Below are positions 9,801 to 18,767 of a stretch of 64,000 nucleotides of DNA, piece by piece (the first letter of the stretch is position 1; each line of letters starts with the position of its first letter). The translations under genes were made by a program, and so were the position numbers. The notes under the pieces were generated by a model, which worked only from the letters and a program-made list of their open reading frames with translations, was not told the origin of the DNA and did not search any database. This stretch comes from Candidatus Thiodictyon syntrophicum (lineage in GTDB: Bacteria; Pseudomonadota; Gammaproteobacteria; Chromatiales; Chromatiaceae): NCBI RefSeq assembly GCF_002813775.1, contig NZ_CP020370.1, positions 1,207,501 to 1,271,500 on the forward strand, in the 5' to 3' direction.

Positions 9801-12274
9801 TGGTCGGTGTCCACCTGCTCGGCGGGGTCGAGCGGCAAGGCATCCTCCGTATCGGGCGTGCCGTCGTTGTCGTCGTCGAGATCGGCGTGGTTACCGATGC
9901 CGTCGTGGTCGGTGTCCACCTGCTCGGCCGGGTCGAGCGGGAAGGCATCCTCGGCATCGGGGGTGCCGTCGCCGTCGTCGTCCAGGTCGGCGTGGTTACC
10001 GATGCCGTCGTGGTCGGTGTCCACCTGCTCGCCGGGGTCGAAGGGGAATGCATCCGCGACGTCTGGCGTGCCGTCGTTGTCGTCATCCGCGTCGCAGGCG
10101 TCGCCCTGGCCGTCGAAGTCGAAATCGGCCTGGTCGGGGTTCTGATCGGACGGACAGTTGTCGCTGATATCGGGAATGCCATCGCCGTCGCTGTCGTGGT
10201 CGATGACCAGGGTGTAGTCCACATCGGCCGCCAGCGGATAGGGCCGGAGGGCATCGCGAACGCGTACGGTAAAGGGATAGGTCCCCAACTCGTCGGCCAC
10301 GCCGCTGAGCGCGCCGCCGTCCCTGAGCGTCACGCCCGGCGGCAAGGCGCCGGCGAGCATCGCGAAGGTATAGGGGCCGGTGCCGCCCATGACATCCAAG
10401 CGGACTTGGTAGGGGGCCTCGGCCACCCCGGCAGGCAGGCAACAAGCGGGAGGGGCGGCCACCAGGCGGGGAACCGGGGCAGGAGGACCGCCCCAGCAAA
10501 GCGGGAAGCTGTCGCTACGCAGGCCGCAGGTGGAATCCAAGCCCGCGCTCACCTCGCGGAAGATCCCGGTGGGTGGGTCAGCCTTGCCGTCGCCGTTGCG
10601 GTTCAGGCCCCAACACGCGAGCGTTCCATCGGTGCGCACCGCGCAGGTGTGGTGGGTGGCCGTGCTCACCTGGCTGAAGGTGCCCGCCGGGGGCGTGGCC
10701 TGACCATATCGCTTGTCGCCCCAGCAGACGATGGTTCCATCCACCCGCACCGCGCAGGTGTATATGGAGCCCGCGCTGACCTGGCGGAAGGTACCGCCGG
10801 GGGGCGTGGCCTCACCATAACTGTTGCCGCCCCAGCAGGCGAGGGTCCCGTCCGCGCGCAACCCGCAGGTGTGCGCAAGGCCCGCGCTTACCTGTCGGAA
10901 GATACCTGCGGGCGGGGTGGACTGGCCGACACGATTTTCTCCCCAGCAGGCGACAGTCCCATCCGTACGCAACGCGCAGGAGTGTATCCTGTTCGCGCTG
11001 ACCTGGCTGAAGGTCCCGGGCGTGGGCGCGGGCGTGGGCTGTCCATCGGCGTTCAATCCCCAGCATGCGAGGGTCCCATCCGTGCGGACCGCGCAGGTGT
11101 GCGTGAAACCCGCGCTGACCTGGCGGAAGGTACCGGCGGGCGGTGTCGCCTGACCAAATCTGTTGTCGCCCCAGCAGACGAGGACGCCGTCGATGCGCAC
11201 CGTGCAGGTGTGCATGTAGCCCGTGCTGAGTTGGCGGAAGATACCGGCAGGCGGGGATCCGGAACGGCTGCCTTGATCTCCCCAGCAGCCGAGTGTGCCA
11301 TCGGAGCGCAGGGCACAGTTATGCCCATCGCTCGCGCTGACCTGGACGAAGGTGCCGGCCGGGGGCGTGGCCTGACCGTATTGGTTGTCTCCCCAACAGG
11401 CCAGGGTCCCGTCCGTGCGCAGCGCGCAGCTATGATCGCCGCCCGCGCTCACCTGGCGGAAGCTGCCCGTCGGGGGTGTGGCCTTGTCCGACCCGTTGTC
11501 GCCCCAGCACGTCAGACTCCCATCGGTGCTGACGGCACAGGCATGGGCGCTGCCGGCGCTCAACTGGCTGAAGGTCCCTGCCGGGGGTGTGGTCTGGCCC
11601 GAGCTGTCCGATCCCCAGCAGGCGAGGGTCCCATCGGTACGCACCGCGCAGGCATAGTCCAGGCCCGCGCTCACCTGGCTGAAGGTGCCCACGGGCGGTG
11701 CGGTCTGCCCCAGATCATTGTTTCCCCAGCAGGAGATGGTCCCGTCCATGCGCACCGCGCAGCTGTGCTGGAACCCCGCACTCACCTGGCTGAAGGAACC
11801 AACGGGGGGCGTGGCCTCGCCGGAATAGTTGAATCCCCAACAGGCGAGGGTCCCGTCGGTCGCTACCGCGCAGGTATGCCGAACGCCCGCGGACACCTGG
11901 CGGAAGCTGCCGACGGGGGCGGCGGGGGCCTGACCGTAGCTGTTCGATCCCCAGCACGCGAGGGTCCCGTCCGGACCCAGGGCACAGGTGTGAGTGGAGC
12001 CCGTCTCGATGAAGGTGCCTTCCACCTCGGGGGCCGCGGCGACCGCACCAGGGGCCAGCAGCAGACTGAACAGGAGCAGGCGTGCCATGGCACGCGGCAG
12101 CCGGTTCCCCACTGCCTGACTTGGCAGGGGGACCGAGGCGCCATCCCGACGGTCGCGGGGACTAGCCCCACCGCGGCCGTCGAACGACCGCCAGGCACTT
12201 GGCGCTCGGGAGACCTTGGCCCGCCCGGACCTGACCGGAGGCGCAACAACGTCTGTCAGAGATCGGCTGTTCAT
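6842..12274 (-). CDS. Giant RCC1-repeat / TSP3 / beta-helix secreted protein
   Basis: About 1810 residues, modular and repetitive. After a hydrophobic leader (MARLLLFSLLLAPGAVAAA) come 14 RCC1-like repeats of about 38 residues (consensus HTCAVRTDGTLACWG, then TPPAGTFRQVSAG). Next are an Ig-like putative domain, a block of calcium-binding TSP3 repeats (DTDHDGIGNHADLDDDNDGTPD), 7 more RCC1-like repeats, a second Ig-like domain and second TSP3 block, a right-handed beta-helix (about 8345-7260), and a C-terminal RTX-like segment (GAGDDTIVSSPG, INDFTPGEDRLDL) typical of type I secretion targets. Cysteine pairs recur in every RCC1 unit. The ATG at 12274 has AGGGG 8 nt upstream; an ATG at 12088, directly before the hydrophobic leader, is the main alternative. 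Likely an extracellular adhesin or surface protein; ligand unknown. Confidence 0.85.
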   Translation of the reverse strand: MNSRSLTDVVAPPVRSGRAKVSRAPSAWRSFDGRGGASPRDRRDGASVPLPSQAVGNRLPRAMARLLLFSLLLAPGAVAAAPEVEGTFIETGSTHTCALGPDGTLACWGSNSYGQAPAAPVGSFRQVSAGVRHTCAVATDGTLACWGFNYSGEATPPVGSFSQVSAGFQHSCAVRMDGTISCWGNNDLGQTAPPVGTFSQVSAGLDYACAVRTDGTLACWGSDSSGQTTPPAGTFSQLSAGSAHACAVSTDGSLTCWGDNGSDKATPPTGSFRQVSAGGDHSCALRTDGTLACWGDNQYGQATPPAGTFVQVSASDGHNCALRSDGTLGCWGDQGSRSGSPPAGIFRQLSTGYMHTCTVRIDGVLVCWGDNRFGQATPPAGTFRQVSAGFTHTCAVRTDGTLACWGLNADGQPTPAPTPGTFSQVSANRIHSCALRTDGTVACWGENRVGQSTPPAGIFRQVSAGLAHTCGLRADGTLACWGGNSYGEATPPGGTFRQVSAGSIYTCAVRVDGTIVCWGDKRYGQATPPAGTFSQVSTATHHTCAVRTDGTLACWGLNRNGDGKADPPTGIFREVSAGLDSTCGLRSDSFPLCWGGPPAPVPRLVAAPPACCLPAGVAEAPYQVRLDVMGGTGPYTFAMLAGALPPGVTLRDGGALSGVADELGTYPFTVRVRDALRPYPLAADVDYTLVIDHDSDGDGIPDISDNCPSDQNPDQADFDFDGQGDACDADDDNDGTPDVADAFPFDPGEQVDTDHDGIGNHADLDDDGDGTPDAEDAFPLDPAEQVDTDHDGIGNHADLDDDNDGTPDTEDALPLDPAEQVDTDHDDIGNVADLDDDDDGFDDSVDAFPLDPSVPQIATALLDARWRYYCATNPDGTLGCWGGTDIFGEMQFPTGTFRQVATGAYHGCGVRTDGSLACWGRNFYGEASPPAGTFRQVSAGFWHTCAVRTDWTLACWGSGNYGRVSPPAGTFRQVSAGDGHTCAVRTDGTLACWGENFNGESTPPAGIYSQVGQGGRCGARADGTLTCWGVNQYGQATPPPDAFSQASSGVWHACGVRADGTLACWGSNANGESTPPTGTFIQASANEDNFSCAIRTDGFLACWGNNRRPLVIDPACCLPAGMAQVPYALDFRLNYWRQLPLAFAVMAGDLPPGLTLGSDGALRGTPTAAGTYTFRIRATDAPPYPLMTEGDYTLVIEPLVDGDGDGVADSIDNCPTDPNADQANHDTDANGDACDPDDDNDGMPDAQDAFPFDATEQTDADGDGIGDHADLDDDNDGIADATDNCPAIFNPDQLDSDGDRVGDVCERRLYVNAAVSGGVGDGSDWANAFASLGDALDSARAGDDLWVAKGVYYPDQRGGADTGDPAATFEIPSAVQVWGGFAGHETALGQRNWNRNRTVLSGDIGQDDINTDGNWIDERADQIVGTNSTHVVLTWAVSDHTVVDGFVITGGDATRGMVIEGYQFGPDSEGGGWLADAGGAPVLSNMRFLGNRAASFGGALYALGDLQMRNSVFAGNAARWGGALFQTGGNIRATHISLGANSASDSGGALYAQGNVLVVNSVLWGNVPSEVRLADIIGARVSFANSLVRGSGGSGWNGSAGIDGGGNRDADPLFVDPGNGDLHLGSAASAALNAGSNAAAAAAGLTTDLGGNQRVQQGTVDIGAYEQTLAAAAAVTGDGGADWIVTQRNNLSVQAGAGDDTIVSSPGRQVITLGPGRDTVVWGYYPDSDVINDFTPGEDRLDLHQVLSSLGYTGSDPLGAGRILCQGVTGGAYLFLDKDGPGGLAAGIYALVKGPGVTAATLCVPANFHF

Positions 12275-12625
12275 GTGCTCACCCCTGTCCTTTCGGTGAC
12301 TGGCGGCTGCCGTGCTTTCCGCCTTCCCCTGGTCGCGCGCACGCAGTCGTGGCGTCACGACGCGCATTGGATCAGGACGTTGGTCCGGTCCTGGAGACCC
12401 GCCCAACTATCTACTGTATAAGGATAGTCCCGTCCGCATGGGAGTGCTAGGGTCCCTGCTTTCGGGGTCTCGAGCGCCCCTGCGGCTTGGACATCGCGGC
12501 CGACCGCGGCGCGCCAGCCAGTGCAACGTCCGTGCGGCATCCTGCCGGAATGACGAACGACTTGCCGAGTCCCGGCGCGGTGGCCTGACCGGGATCATGA
12601 GCAGGGCCCGCCTTGGCGCTACGGC

Positions 12626-13108
12626 TCATGTCGCCTCCTCGCCCGTCGGTCCGCTCAGGCGGCCGGCCGAAGGATCACCCGGTCCTGCGAGCGCGGGGGC
12701 CGCCGGCTTGCCGAGGCATTGCCCCAGCACCGCCCGCGAGCGCTGCGCGATGAAGTCCGGCGTCAGGCGCCGCTCGCTGAACAACAGGTTCTCGTGGGCC
12801 TCGGTATCCAGATACAACACATCGGCCGGTGCCGGGCTGAAGGGCCGGCGGGTGATGCGGGCGATGCGCCCGAGGTTTACGCCGCGACCGTCGTCGAGCA
12901 GGATCAGGTGCGGGGTGAGGCCGCGGACCGGGTCCGGGCGCGGGAATTCGATGATGCCGAGCAGCACGAAGGGGCGGTCGGTCAAGCGCACGGCCAACTG
13001 GACCTCGCTGTCGGCCAGCTCCGCGAGATAGATGGTCTCGCCGATGGCGGCGCGCAGCCGCTCGACCTGGCGGCTGTAGGCGGGGGAGGGCCAGAGTTCG
13101 TCGTTCAC
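12626..13108 (-). CDS. Unknown protein coupled to SDR gene
   Basis: A 160-residue soluble protein that I do not recognise. It begins MNDELWPSPAYSRQVERLR and has a beta-rich centre (IYLAELADSEVQLAVRLT, HLILLDDGRGVNLGRIARI) and a helical tail. The GTG start at 13108 overlaps the upstream SDR stop in a GTGA arrangement and has GGAGG just upstream, so translation is coupled. The open frame extends about 110 codons further upstream, but that part lies within the SDR gene. Pairing with the dehydrogenase suggests a shared task, not a defined one. The last 30 residues are rich in Pro, Ala and Gly and may be disordered. Confidence 0.7.
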   Translation of the reverse strand: MNDELWPSPAYSRQVERLRAAIGETIYLAELADSEVQLAVRLTDRPFVLLGIIEFPRPDPVRGLTPHLILLDDGRGVNLGRIARITRRPFSPAPADVLYLDTEAHENLLFSERRLTPDFIAQRSRAVLGQCLGKPAAPALAGPGDPSAGRLSGPTGEEAT

Positions 13109-13986
13109 CGTGCCCCTCCGCCGGAGATGCGCCGCAGCACCCAGTCCAGGGCCCGGGTGCCGAGCACGCGGCGCAGGACGCCGAACAGGTGGGTGGGGAA
13201 GGTCACGTAATAGCGCGGGTGGGGGCGCCGGCTCTCCAGGGCGTGAATGAGCCGCTTCAGCACCGCCTCCGGCGGCAGGGTGAAGGGCAGGGCCGCGCCC
13301 TCCTTGGTGAGCCGCGCCTCGGCCTGGCGGTAGGCGTCCCGATGGACGCTGTGCTCGGTGTCGATGTGGGCCTTGAAGGCACGGTGGGCATTCTCCCGGA
13401 AGCGCGAGAGGATGGGGCCGGGTTCGATCAGGCAAACCGCGATGCCGCTGCCGGCCAGTTCCAGGCGTAGGGTGTCGGTCAGTCCCTCCAGCGCGAACTT
13501 GCTCGCCACATAGGCGCCCCGGTAGGGTAGGGCCATCAGGCCCAGGATGGAGCTGTTCTGGACGATGCGCCCGTACCCCTGACGGCGCATGATGGGGATG
13601 ACCCGACAGGTGAGGTCGTGCCAGCCGAGCACGTTGGTCTCCAGTTGGGCGCGCAGGGCCGCCCGGGTCAGGTCCTCGACCGCGCCCGGCAGGCCGAAGG
13701 CGGCGTTGTTGAAGAGCGCGTCCAGGGTCCCGCCGGTGAGGTCGAGGGTCTGCGCCAGGGCCTGGGCGATCGAGTCCGGGTCGTCCAGATCCAGCCGCAC
13801 CGCCGTCAGTCCCTCGCCCTGGAGCCGCATCACGTCTTCAGTCCGGCGGGCGGAGGCGATGACCCGCCAGCCGCGCCGGGCGAGCCCGTGGGCGCAGGTG
13901 TAGCCGATGCCGCTGGAGCAGCCGGTGATGAGCACCGAGCGCTCGGTGCCTGGGCGGAAATCGGCTTGGGGATCAGGCGGCGTCAT
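13105..13986 (-). CDS. Short-chain dehydrogenase/reductase
   Basis: A 293-residue classical SDR. The NAD(P) site TGCSSGIG is at about residues 22-29, the NNAAFG motif lies mid-domain, and the catalytic pair shows as NSSILG with YVASK. The C-terminal 70 residues (YYVTFPTHLFGVLRRVLGT) look like the tail of SDRs acting on hydrophobic substrates such as retinol-like or sterol-like compounds. The ATG at 13986 has GGAGG upstream; a start 16 codons earlier is possible but lacks this. It is the first gene of a two-gene operon with the 160-residue unknown gene. The substrate cannot be told from sequence. Confidence 0.85.
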   Translation of the reverse strand: MTPPDPQADFRPGTERSVLITGCSSGIGYTCAHGLARRGWRVIASARRTEDVMRLQGEGLTAVRLDLDDPDSIAQALAQTLDLTGGTLDALFNNAAFGLPGAVEDLTRAALRAQLETNVLGWHDLTCRVIPIMRRQGYGRIVQNSSILGLMALPYRGAYVASKFALEGLTDTLRLELAGSGIAVCLIEPGPILSRFRENAHRAFKAHIDTEHSVHRDAYRQAEARLTKEGAALPFTLPPEAVLKRLIHALESRRPHPRYYVTFPTHLFGVLRRVLGTRALDWVLRRISGGGAR

Positions 13987-14070
13987 GGGGTCCTCCGGTT
14001 GGCGGCGGGGCTGTTTCGCTGCATTTGGGCCCAAGGGCCGCGCCGGTGCAAGGGCGGGCCGGGGATCCGG

Positions 14071-14251
14071 GTGCGATCAGAACTGATGTGTTAACGTACA
14101 TCTCGTAGGGTACGCGATGCGTACCCTACAGCTACCGAACGTTCCCACGGACCGGGCGTCGTTGTCGTGATCGTGGTCGGATCGTTCGATTACGACAACG
14201 ACAACGACAGCGTACCCGGGATCTCGGTCACCACATCAGTTCTGATCGCAC
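14071..14251. repeat. Nested palindromes, with hairpin copy A1
   Basis: The gap between the divergent SDR and fmdB genes is built of nested palindromes. A perfect 20-bp outer inverted repeat, GTGCGATCAGAACTGATGTG at 14071-14090, pairs with 14232-14251. Inside are an 11-bp hairpin (14105-14129, GTAGGGTACGC arms) and copy A1 of the GTTGTC/GACAAC hairpin family (arms 14157-14173 and 14187-14209). No gene is seen here. Confidence 0.85.
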
Positions 14252-14329
14252 CCCCTGGGATCCCGAGAATTTGACTTCGGGGCGGAAATCCCTATAACTC
14301 CCGCCCGATCGAACACTGAGGAAGTTGCT

Positions 14330-14665
14330 ATGCCCATCTACGAATACCGCTGCGAGCGTTGCGGCCACGAACTGGAGAAGCTCCAGAAGCTCGCCGATGA
14401 CCCCCTGACCGAGTGCCCGGCCTGCGGCGAGCCGACCCTGAAAAAACTGATCTCCGCCGCCGGCTTCCGGCTCAAGGGCGGAGGCTGGTACGAGACCGAT
14501 TTCAAGACCGGCGGGAAGAAGAACCTCCACGGCGACGGCGAGAAGGCCGGCGGCGGGGAGAAGTCCGGCGGCGGCACCGAGAAAAAGACGGAGACCGCCA
14601 AGCCGGCCGAAACCGCGGCCAAGCCGGCGGAGAAGAAGCCCGCCGCCAAACCGGACGCCGCCTGA
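14330..14665 (+). CDS. FmdB family zinc-ribbon protein
   Basis: A 111-residue protein. Residues 1-45 are the FmdB zinc ribbon: MPIYEYRCERCGHELEKLQK, then CPACGEPTLKKLISAAGF, with two CxxC knuckles. The last 50 residues are a low-complexity tail of Lys, Ala, Pro, Glu and Gly. The ATG has GAGGAAG just upstream. FmdB-type genes very often stand directly before aspS in proteobacteria, as here. The family is proposed to be regulatory, but no function is proven for this member. Confidence 0.85.
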   Translation: MPIYEYRCERCGHELEKLQKLADDPLTECPACGEPTLKKLISAAGFRLKGGGWYETDFKTGGKKNLHGDGEKAGGGEKSGGGTEKKTETAKPAETAAKPAEKKPAAKPDAA

Positions 14666-14768
14666 GCGCCGGTAGGGGCGGCGGGCGTTGATCGCAGTTC
14701 CGGTCACCGGCGAACTTTTCGAGCCCACTCGGGGCAACCGGCAGGCAGTGGAGATGCCTGATGGAAAT

Positions 14769-14870
14769 GGACAGGATTAACAGGATTTTTCAGGATTTAC
14801 AGGATAGAACGCGATGTCGGACGGCATTCCGAGATCCTGTTAATCCTGCGAAATCCTGTTAATCCTGTCC
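14769..14870. repeat. Hairpin family B, copy B1
   Basis: Left arm 14769-14805 consists of repeated CAGGATTAACAGGAT-type units; right arm 14834-14870 is its near-perfect complement. The loop is 28 bases. Copies B2 (17501-17602) and a diverged B3 (31726-31786) share the unit. It lies between fmdB and aspS and could attenuate read-through. Confidence 0.85.
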
Positions 14871-15015
14871 AATTTCTCTCGGTTGGCGGCGGTCGTGGCC
14901 GGAACTGTGATCAAGGCCGGAGCGGCGCCCCGCCGCGACGATCCCCGCGCCGAGGTCCAGCCGCGGGGGCATACCACTTCCACGGGGTTTCGCTGGTTGA
15001 TTGCTGCATCGCAAC

Positions 15016-15044
15016 TTGCGCGACCCCCGGTAGCCCAGTATCTT
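15016..15044 (+). promoter_or_regulatory. Candidate sigma-70 promoter of aspS
   Basis: TTGCGC, a 17-bp spacer and TATCTT lie about 60 bp before the aspS start. Spacing is ideal and the hexamers are moderate matches. Assigned by pattern only. Confidence 0.35.
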
Positions 15045-15102
15045 GAACCGTTTTATCCGGTGCGCAGCAGCGCCCCGGAGCGGCCAACAAGGCGATCGGC
15101 TC

Positions 15103-16881
15103 ATGCGTACGCACTACTGCGGTGAATTGAACAGCGCCCTGATCGGACAGGATGTGGTCCTGTGCGGTTGGGTGCATCGGCGGCGGGACCATGGCGGGGT
15201 CATCTTCGTCGACCTGCGCGACCGCGAGGGGCTGGTCCAGGTGGTCCTGGACCCGGACCGGGCGGAGGTCTTCGCCCTCGCCGAACAGGCGCGCAGCGAG
15301 TATGTGCTGCGCGTCGAGGGTCGGGTGCGCCCGCGGCCCGAGGGCACCGTCAACCCGGACCTGCCCACCGGTGAGGTGGAGGTCCTGGGCACGGGGCTGA
15401 CGATCCTCAACGCGGCCGAGACCCCGCCCTTCCAGCTCGACACCCACTCCGCCGACACCTCCGAGGAGGTGCGCCTGCGCTATCGCTATATCGATCTGCG
15501 CCGCCCGGAGATGCAGGAGCGCCTGCGGGTGCGCAGCCGCGTCACGCGGGTCATGCGCAACTACCTGGACGATCATGGTTTTCTGGACATCGAGACGCCC
15601 ATCCTCACCAAGTCGACCCCCGAGGGCGCGCGGGACTATCTGGTCCCCAGCCGCACCCACCCGGGTGAGTTCTTCGCGCTGCCCCAGTCGCCGCAGTTGT
15701 TCAAGCAGTTACTGATGATGTCGGGGATGGACCGCTACTACCAGGTCGCCCGCTGCTTCCGCGACGAGGACCTGCGGGCGGACCGCCAGCCGGAGTTCAC
15801 CCAGCTCGATATCGAGGTCTCCTTCATGACCGAGGACGAGCTGATGGGCCTCATGGAAGAGATGATCCGGCGCCTCTTCAAGGAGGTCCTGGACACCGAC
15901 CTGCCCGACCCCTTCCCGCGCCTGACCTATCAGGAGGCGATGCGCCGTTACGGCTCGGACAAGCCGGACCTGCGCATCCCGCTGGAACTGGTCGACGTGG
16001 GCGACCTGATGGTCGGGGTCGACTTCAAGGTCTTCGCCGGCCCGGCCCAGGACCCCAAGGGCCGGGTGGTGGCCCTGTGCCTGCCCAAGGGGTGCGACCT
16101 GTCGCGCAAGGAGATCGACGACTACACCAAGTTCGTCGGCATCTATGGGGCCAGGGGCCTGGCCTACATCAAGGTCAACGACTGGTCGACCAAGGGCGCC
16201 GAGGGGTTGCAGTCGCCGATCCTCAAGAACCTCAACGCCGCCGCCATCGACGGCATCATGGCCCGCACCGGGGCGGTGGACGGGGACCTGATCTTCTTCG
16301 GCGCCGACCAGGCGAGCGTGGTCAACGAGGCCATCGGAGCGCTCCGGGTGCGCCTGGGGCAGGATCGCGGGCTCATGGCGTCCGGCTGGCGGCCCCTGTG
16401 GGTGGTCGATTTCCCCATGTTCGAGCACGACGCGGCCAATAACCGCTGGGCGGCACTGCACCACCCCTTCACGGCCCCCAAGGAGGACCAGCTTGGACTC
16501 CTGGAGACGGACCCCGGCGCCTGCCTGTCGCGCGCCTATGACATGGTGCTCAACGGCAGCGAGATCGGCGGCGGCTCCATCCGTATCCATCGCGATGCGG
16601 TCCAGCGCCAGGTCTTCAGCCTGCTGAACATCTCCGAGCAGCAGGCGGAGGACCGCTTCGGCTTCCTGCTGCGCGCCCTGCGCTTCGGCTGCCCGCCCCA
16701 CGGCGGGGTCGCCTTCGGGCTCGACCGGCTGGTGATGCTGATGACCGGGGCGGCCTCCATCCGCGACGTCATGGCCTTCCCCAAGACCCAGACCGCCGCC
16801 TGTCTGATGACCAGCGCCCCGTCCCCGGTGGACGAGGCCCAGCTCAAAGAGCTGGGGCTGCGCATCCGGGCGCGGGTCTGA
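15103..16881 (+). CDS. aspS: Aspartyl-tRNA synthetase
   Basis: A 592-residue class IIb synthetase that charges tRNA(Asp). In order: an N-terminal OB-fold anticodon-binding domain ([21 protein letters not shown]), motif 2 ([19 protein letters not shown]), the bacterial GAD insertion domain (about residues 285-420), and motif 3 ([15 protein letters not shown]). Length matches E. coli AspRS (590). The ATG at 15103 (MRTHYCGEL) is chosen over an upstream in-frame start because homology begins there and an AAGGCGA site precedes it. It forms the conserved fmdB-aspS-nudB cluster. Complete and typical. Confidence 0.97.
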   Translation: MRTHYCGELNSALIGQDVVLCGWVHRRRDHGGVIFVDLRDREGLVQVVLDPDRAEVFALAEQARSEYVLRVEGRVRPRPEGTVNPDLPTGEVEVLGTGLTILNAAETPPFQLDTHSADTSEEVRLRYRYIDLRRPEMQERLRVRSRVTRVMRNYLDDHGFLDIETPILTKSTPEGARDYLVPSRTHPGEFFALPQSPQLFKQLLMMSGMDRYYQVARCFRDEDLRADRQPEFTQLDIEVSFMTEDELMGLMEEMIRRLFKEVLDTDLPDPFPRLTYQEAMRRYGSDKPDLRIPLELVDVGDLMVGVDFKVFAGPAQDPKGRVVALCLPKGCDLSRKEIDDYTKFVGIYGARGLAYIKVNDWSTKGAEGLQSPILKNLNAAAIDGIMARTGAVDGDLIFFGADQASVVNEAIGALRVRLGQDRGLMASGWRPLWVVDFPMFEHDAANNRWAALHHPFTAPKEDQLGLLETDPGACLSRAYDMVLNGSEIGGGSIRIHRDAVQRQVFSLLNISEQQAEDRFGFLLRALRFGCPPHGGVAFGLDRLVMLMTGAASIRDVMAFPKTQTAACLMTSAPSPVDEAQLKELGLRIRARV

Positions 16882-16891
16882 GGGGGCGACC

Positions 16892-17458
16892 ATGGCGCTG
16901 GAGATCGAGACGCGGGCGGACGGGCCGCCGGAGTCCCAACCGCAGCCCCCGGCGGGGGCCGCGGCGGACCCGGTGGCCGGGCTGGTGGACCCGGTCACCG
17001 CCGGGGCGGCCGAGCCCGGTGCCCGCACCCGCTTCAAACGCCCACAATCCGTCCTGGTGGTGATCTGCACCAGGGGCGGCGAGTTCCTGATGCTGCGGCG
17101 CACCCGCCCCGGCCAGTTTTGGCAATCGGTCACCGGCAGTCTCGGCCCGGGGGAGAGCCCGCGCCTGGCGGCGCTGCGCGAGATCCGCGAGGAGACCGGC
17201 CTCTGGGCCGGCTCCGCCCTGGTCGACCTGCGCCGCTCGGTCCTCTTCCCGATCATGCGCGCCTGGCGCGAGCGTTACGCCCCCAATGTGCGCTTCAACC
17301 GTGAATACTGGTTCGCCCTGGTGCTGGAGACGCGGCGCATCATCCGGCTCAATCCCGCCGAACACCTGGAGTACCGCTGGCTGCCGGGGCTGCGCGCCGC
17401 CAACCTGGCCAGCTCTTGGACCAATCGGGATGCCATCCTGGCGCTCTCCGGCGGGTGA
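16892..17458 (+). CDS. nudB: Dihydroneopterin triphosphate diphosphatase (Nudix)
   Basis: A 188-residue Nudix hydrolase 10 bp behind aspS, the usual place for nudB. The Nudix box GSLGPGESPRLAALREI followed by REETGL is intact (GX5EX7REUXEEXGU). It follows NudB in RPGQFWQSVTGSL and in the segment NVRFNREYWFALVLE. NudB removes pyrophosphate from dihydroneopterin triphosphate in folate synthesis. The first 45 residues are a Pro/Ala-rich extension absent from the E. coli protein; an internal start near RFKRPQSVLVV would give the standard length but would need a non-ATG codon. The ruvC gene that often follows is absent. Confidence 0.85.
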   Translation: MALEIETRADGPPESQPQPPAGAAADPVAGLVDPVTAGAAEPGARTRFKRPQSVLVVICTRGGEFLMLRRTRPGQFWQSVTGSLGPGESPRLAALREIREETGLWAGSALVDLRRSVLFPIMRAWRERYAPNVRFNREYWFALVLETRRIIRLNPAEHLEYRWLPGLRAANLASSWTNRDAILALSGG

Positions 17459-17500
17459 GGTCCGCTGGGGATCGAGGGTCGTGTCGGCCTGATGAAAATT

Positions 17501-17602
17501 CGACAGGATTAACAGAATTTTTCAGGATTAACAGGATAATGAAGTCGCTTTTCAGCCTGTCTAAAATCCTGTTAATCCTGCGAAATCCTGTTAATCCTGT
17601 CC
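17501..17602. repeat. Hairpin family B, copy B2
   Basis: Arms 17501-17537 and 17565-17602 consist of CAGGATTAACAG-type units and their complement around a 27-base loop. It follows nudB and separates it from the sulfotransferase, so it may end the aspS operon transcript. Confidence 0.85.
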
Positions 17603-17639
17603 ATTTCTTATTCCCCCGTGTCTGACCTGGTGAACGCCG

Positions 17640-18644
17640 ATGGTTGATCACTGCCTTGCGGACGAATATCCCGATATCGTGATCGCCGGCTTCCCTAAGG
17701 CCGGCACCACGGCGCTCGCCACCCTGCTCTCCGGGCACCGCCAGGTCTCGCTGATGGAGCCCAAGGAGCCCCATCGCTTCTCCTGGGGGCTGGACCCGGA
17801 CATCCCGGCGCGCGCCCGTGCCAATGGTCTGAACGCCGCGGACTACGGGGCCGCCATCGCCGCCGCCCGCCGCCGCGGGCGCCTGGTGATCGACGCCAGC
17901 ACCAGCTACTGCCACCCCGCGGTCATCGCGGGTACGGCGCGCCGGTTGAAGGAGGCCAACCCGGGGCTCAAGGTCTTCCTGATGGTGCGCGACCCGGTGA
18001 AGCGTCTGGTCTCCGACTGGCGGATGCGCCGTGCCGAGGGCTGGGCGCGCCTGCGCCTGAGCGAGGAGGTGCGTGACAACCTCAAAGCCTTGGCTATTGC
18101 CGTCGGCGCCGCCGCTGACGATGATCTGGTCGAGCGCATGCAGTCCAGTCGCGACTGGCTGGGACCGGACCGCCCGCCCGATCGGGGCTCCATCAGCCTG
18201 ATCGCCTGCGGCTTCTACGACCCCCTGGTCGAGGTCTATGCCCGCGAGTTCGGCGAGTCCCTGCTGGTTATCCCCCAAGAATCCCTACGTTCTGACCAGG
18301 GGCTGGTGCTAGGGCGCTGCTTCGCCTACCTGGGTCTCGCCCCCGAGCCGGTCGCCGGGGGGTCGGACGAGTTCAACGTCGGGGACCATCGCCTCGAGAC
18401 CGGCGTTTCACGGCTGCTACGGCGCACCGGCATCGCCGGTTTGGCCCAGCGTCTGCTGCCCCATTCCCTGGTCGCCCGCGTCCGGCACGCCCTGACCCGC
18501 AAATCGGAACCGGGCCTCGACGACCTGGCGGGCAGCCCCGAGGGTGCGGTCATGGAGCGACTCTATGGTGTCCTGAGTGCCGCGACCGCGGCCCGCATGG
18601 AGCGCGAGTACGGCGTGCGCTGGGGCCCGCGCCGCCCGACCTGA
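17640..18644 (+). CDS. Sulfotransferase family protein
   Basis: A 334-residue cytosolic sulfotransferase-fold protein. The 5'-phosphosulfate loop IAGFPKAGTTALATLLSGH (about residues 15-33) and the 3'-phosphate site MVRDPVKRLVSDWRMR (about 115-130) are both present, so it should use PAPS as donor. The acceptor is unknown; relatives modify sugars, lipids or peptides. The C-terminal third (FNVGDHRLETGVSRLLRR) resembles heparan-type sulfotransferases. It is a single gene flanked by a family B hairpin upstream and a toxin-antitoxin pair downstream. The ribosome site before the ATG is weak. Confidence 0.8.
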   Translation: MVDHCLADEYPDIVIAGFPKAGTTALATLLSGHRQVSLMEPKEPHRFSWGLDPDIPARARANGLNAADYGAAIAAARRRGRLVIDASTSYCHPAVIAGTARRLKEANPGLKVFLMVRDPVKRLVSDWRMRRAEGWARLRLSEEVRDNLKALAIAVGAAADDDLVERMQSSRDWLGPDRPPDRGSISLIACGFYDPLVEVYAREFGESLLVIPQESLRSDQGLVLGRCFAYLGLAPEPVAGGSDEFNVGDHRLETGVSRLLRRTGIAGLAQRLLPHSLVARVRHALTRKSEPGLDDLAGSPEGAVMERLYGVLSAATAARMEREYGVRWGPRRPT

Positions 18645-18767
18645 AGTGTGGGGGCGGCATCCCGCGGCGACGGTGCCCCGGGAGAGGTCAGTTCGTGGTC
18701 GCGGCCGGCCTCCGCGGGCGGTTCGCCATCGGCTAGACTCCCTCCAGTCACCATCGGGAGATCACCC

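Noticed and set aside
9119-12421. 1100-residue open frame on the plus strand opposite the RCC1 protein
   Set aside because: It mirrors the repeats of the real gene on the other strand; low complexity, no start signal and no family pattern.
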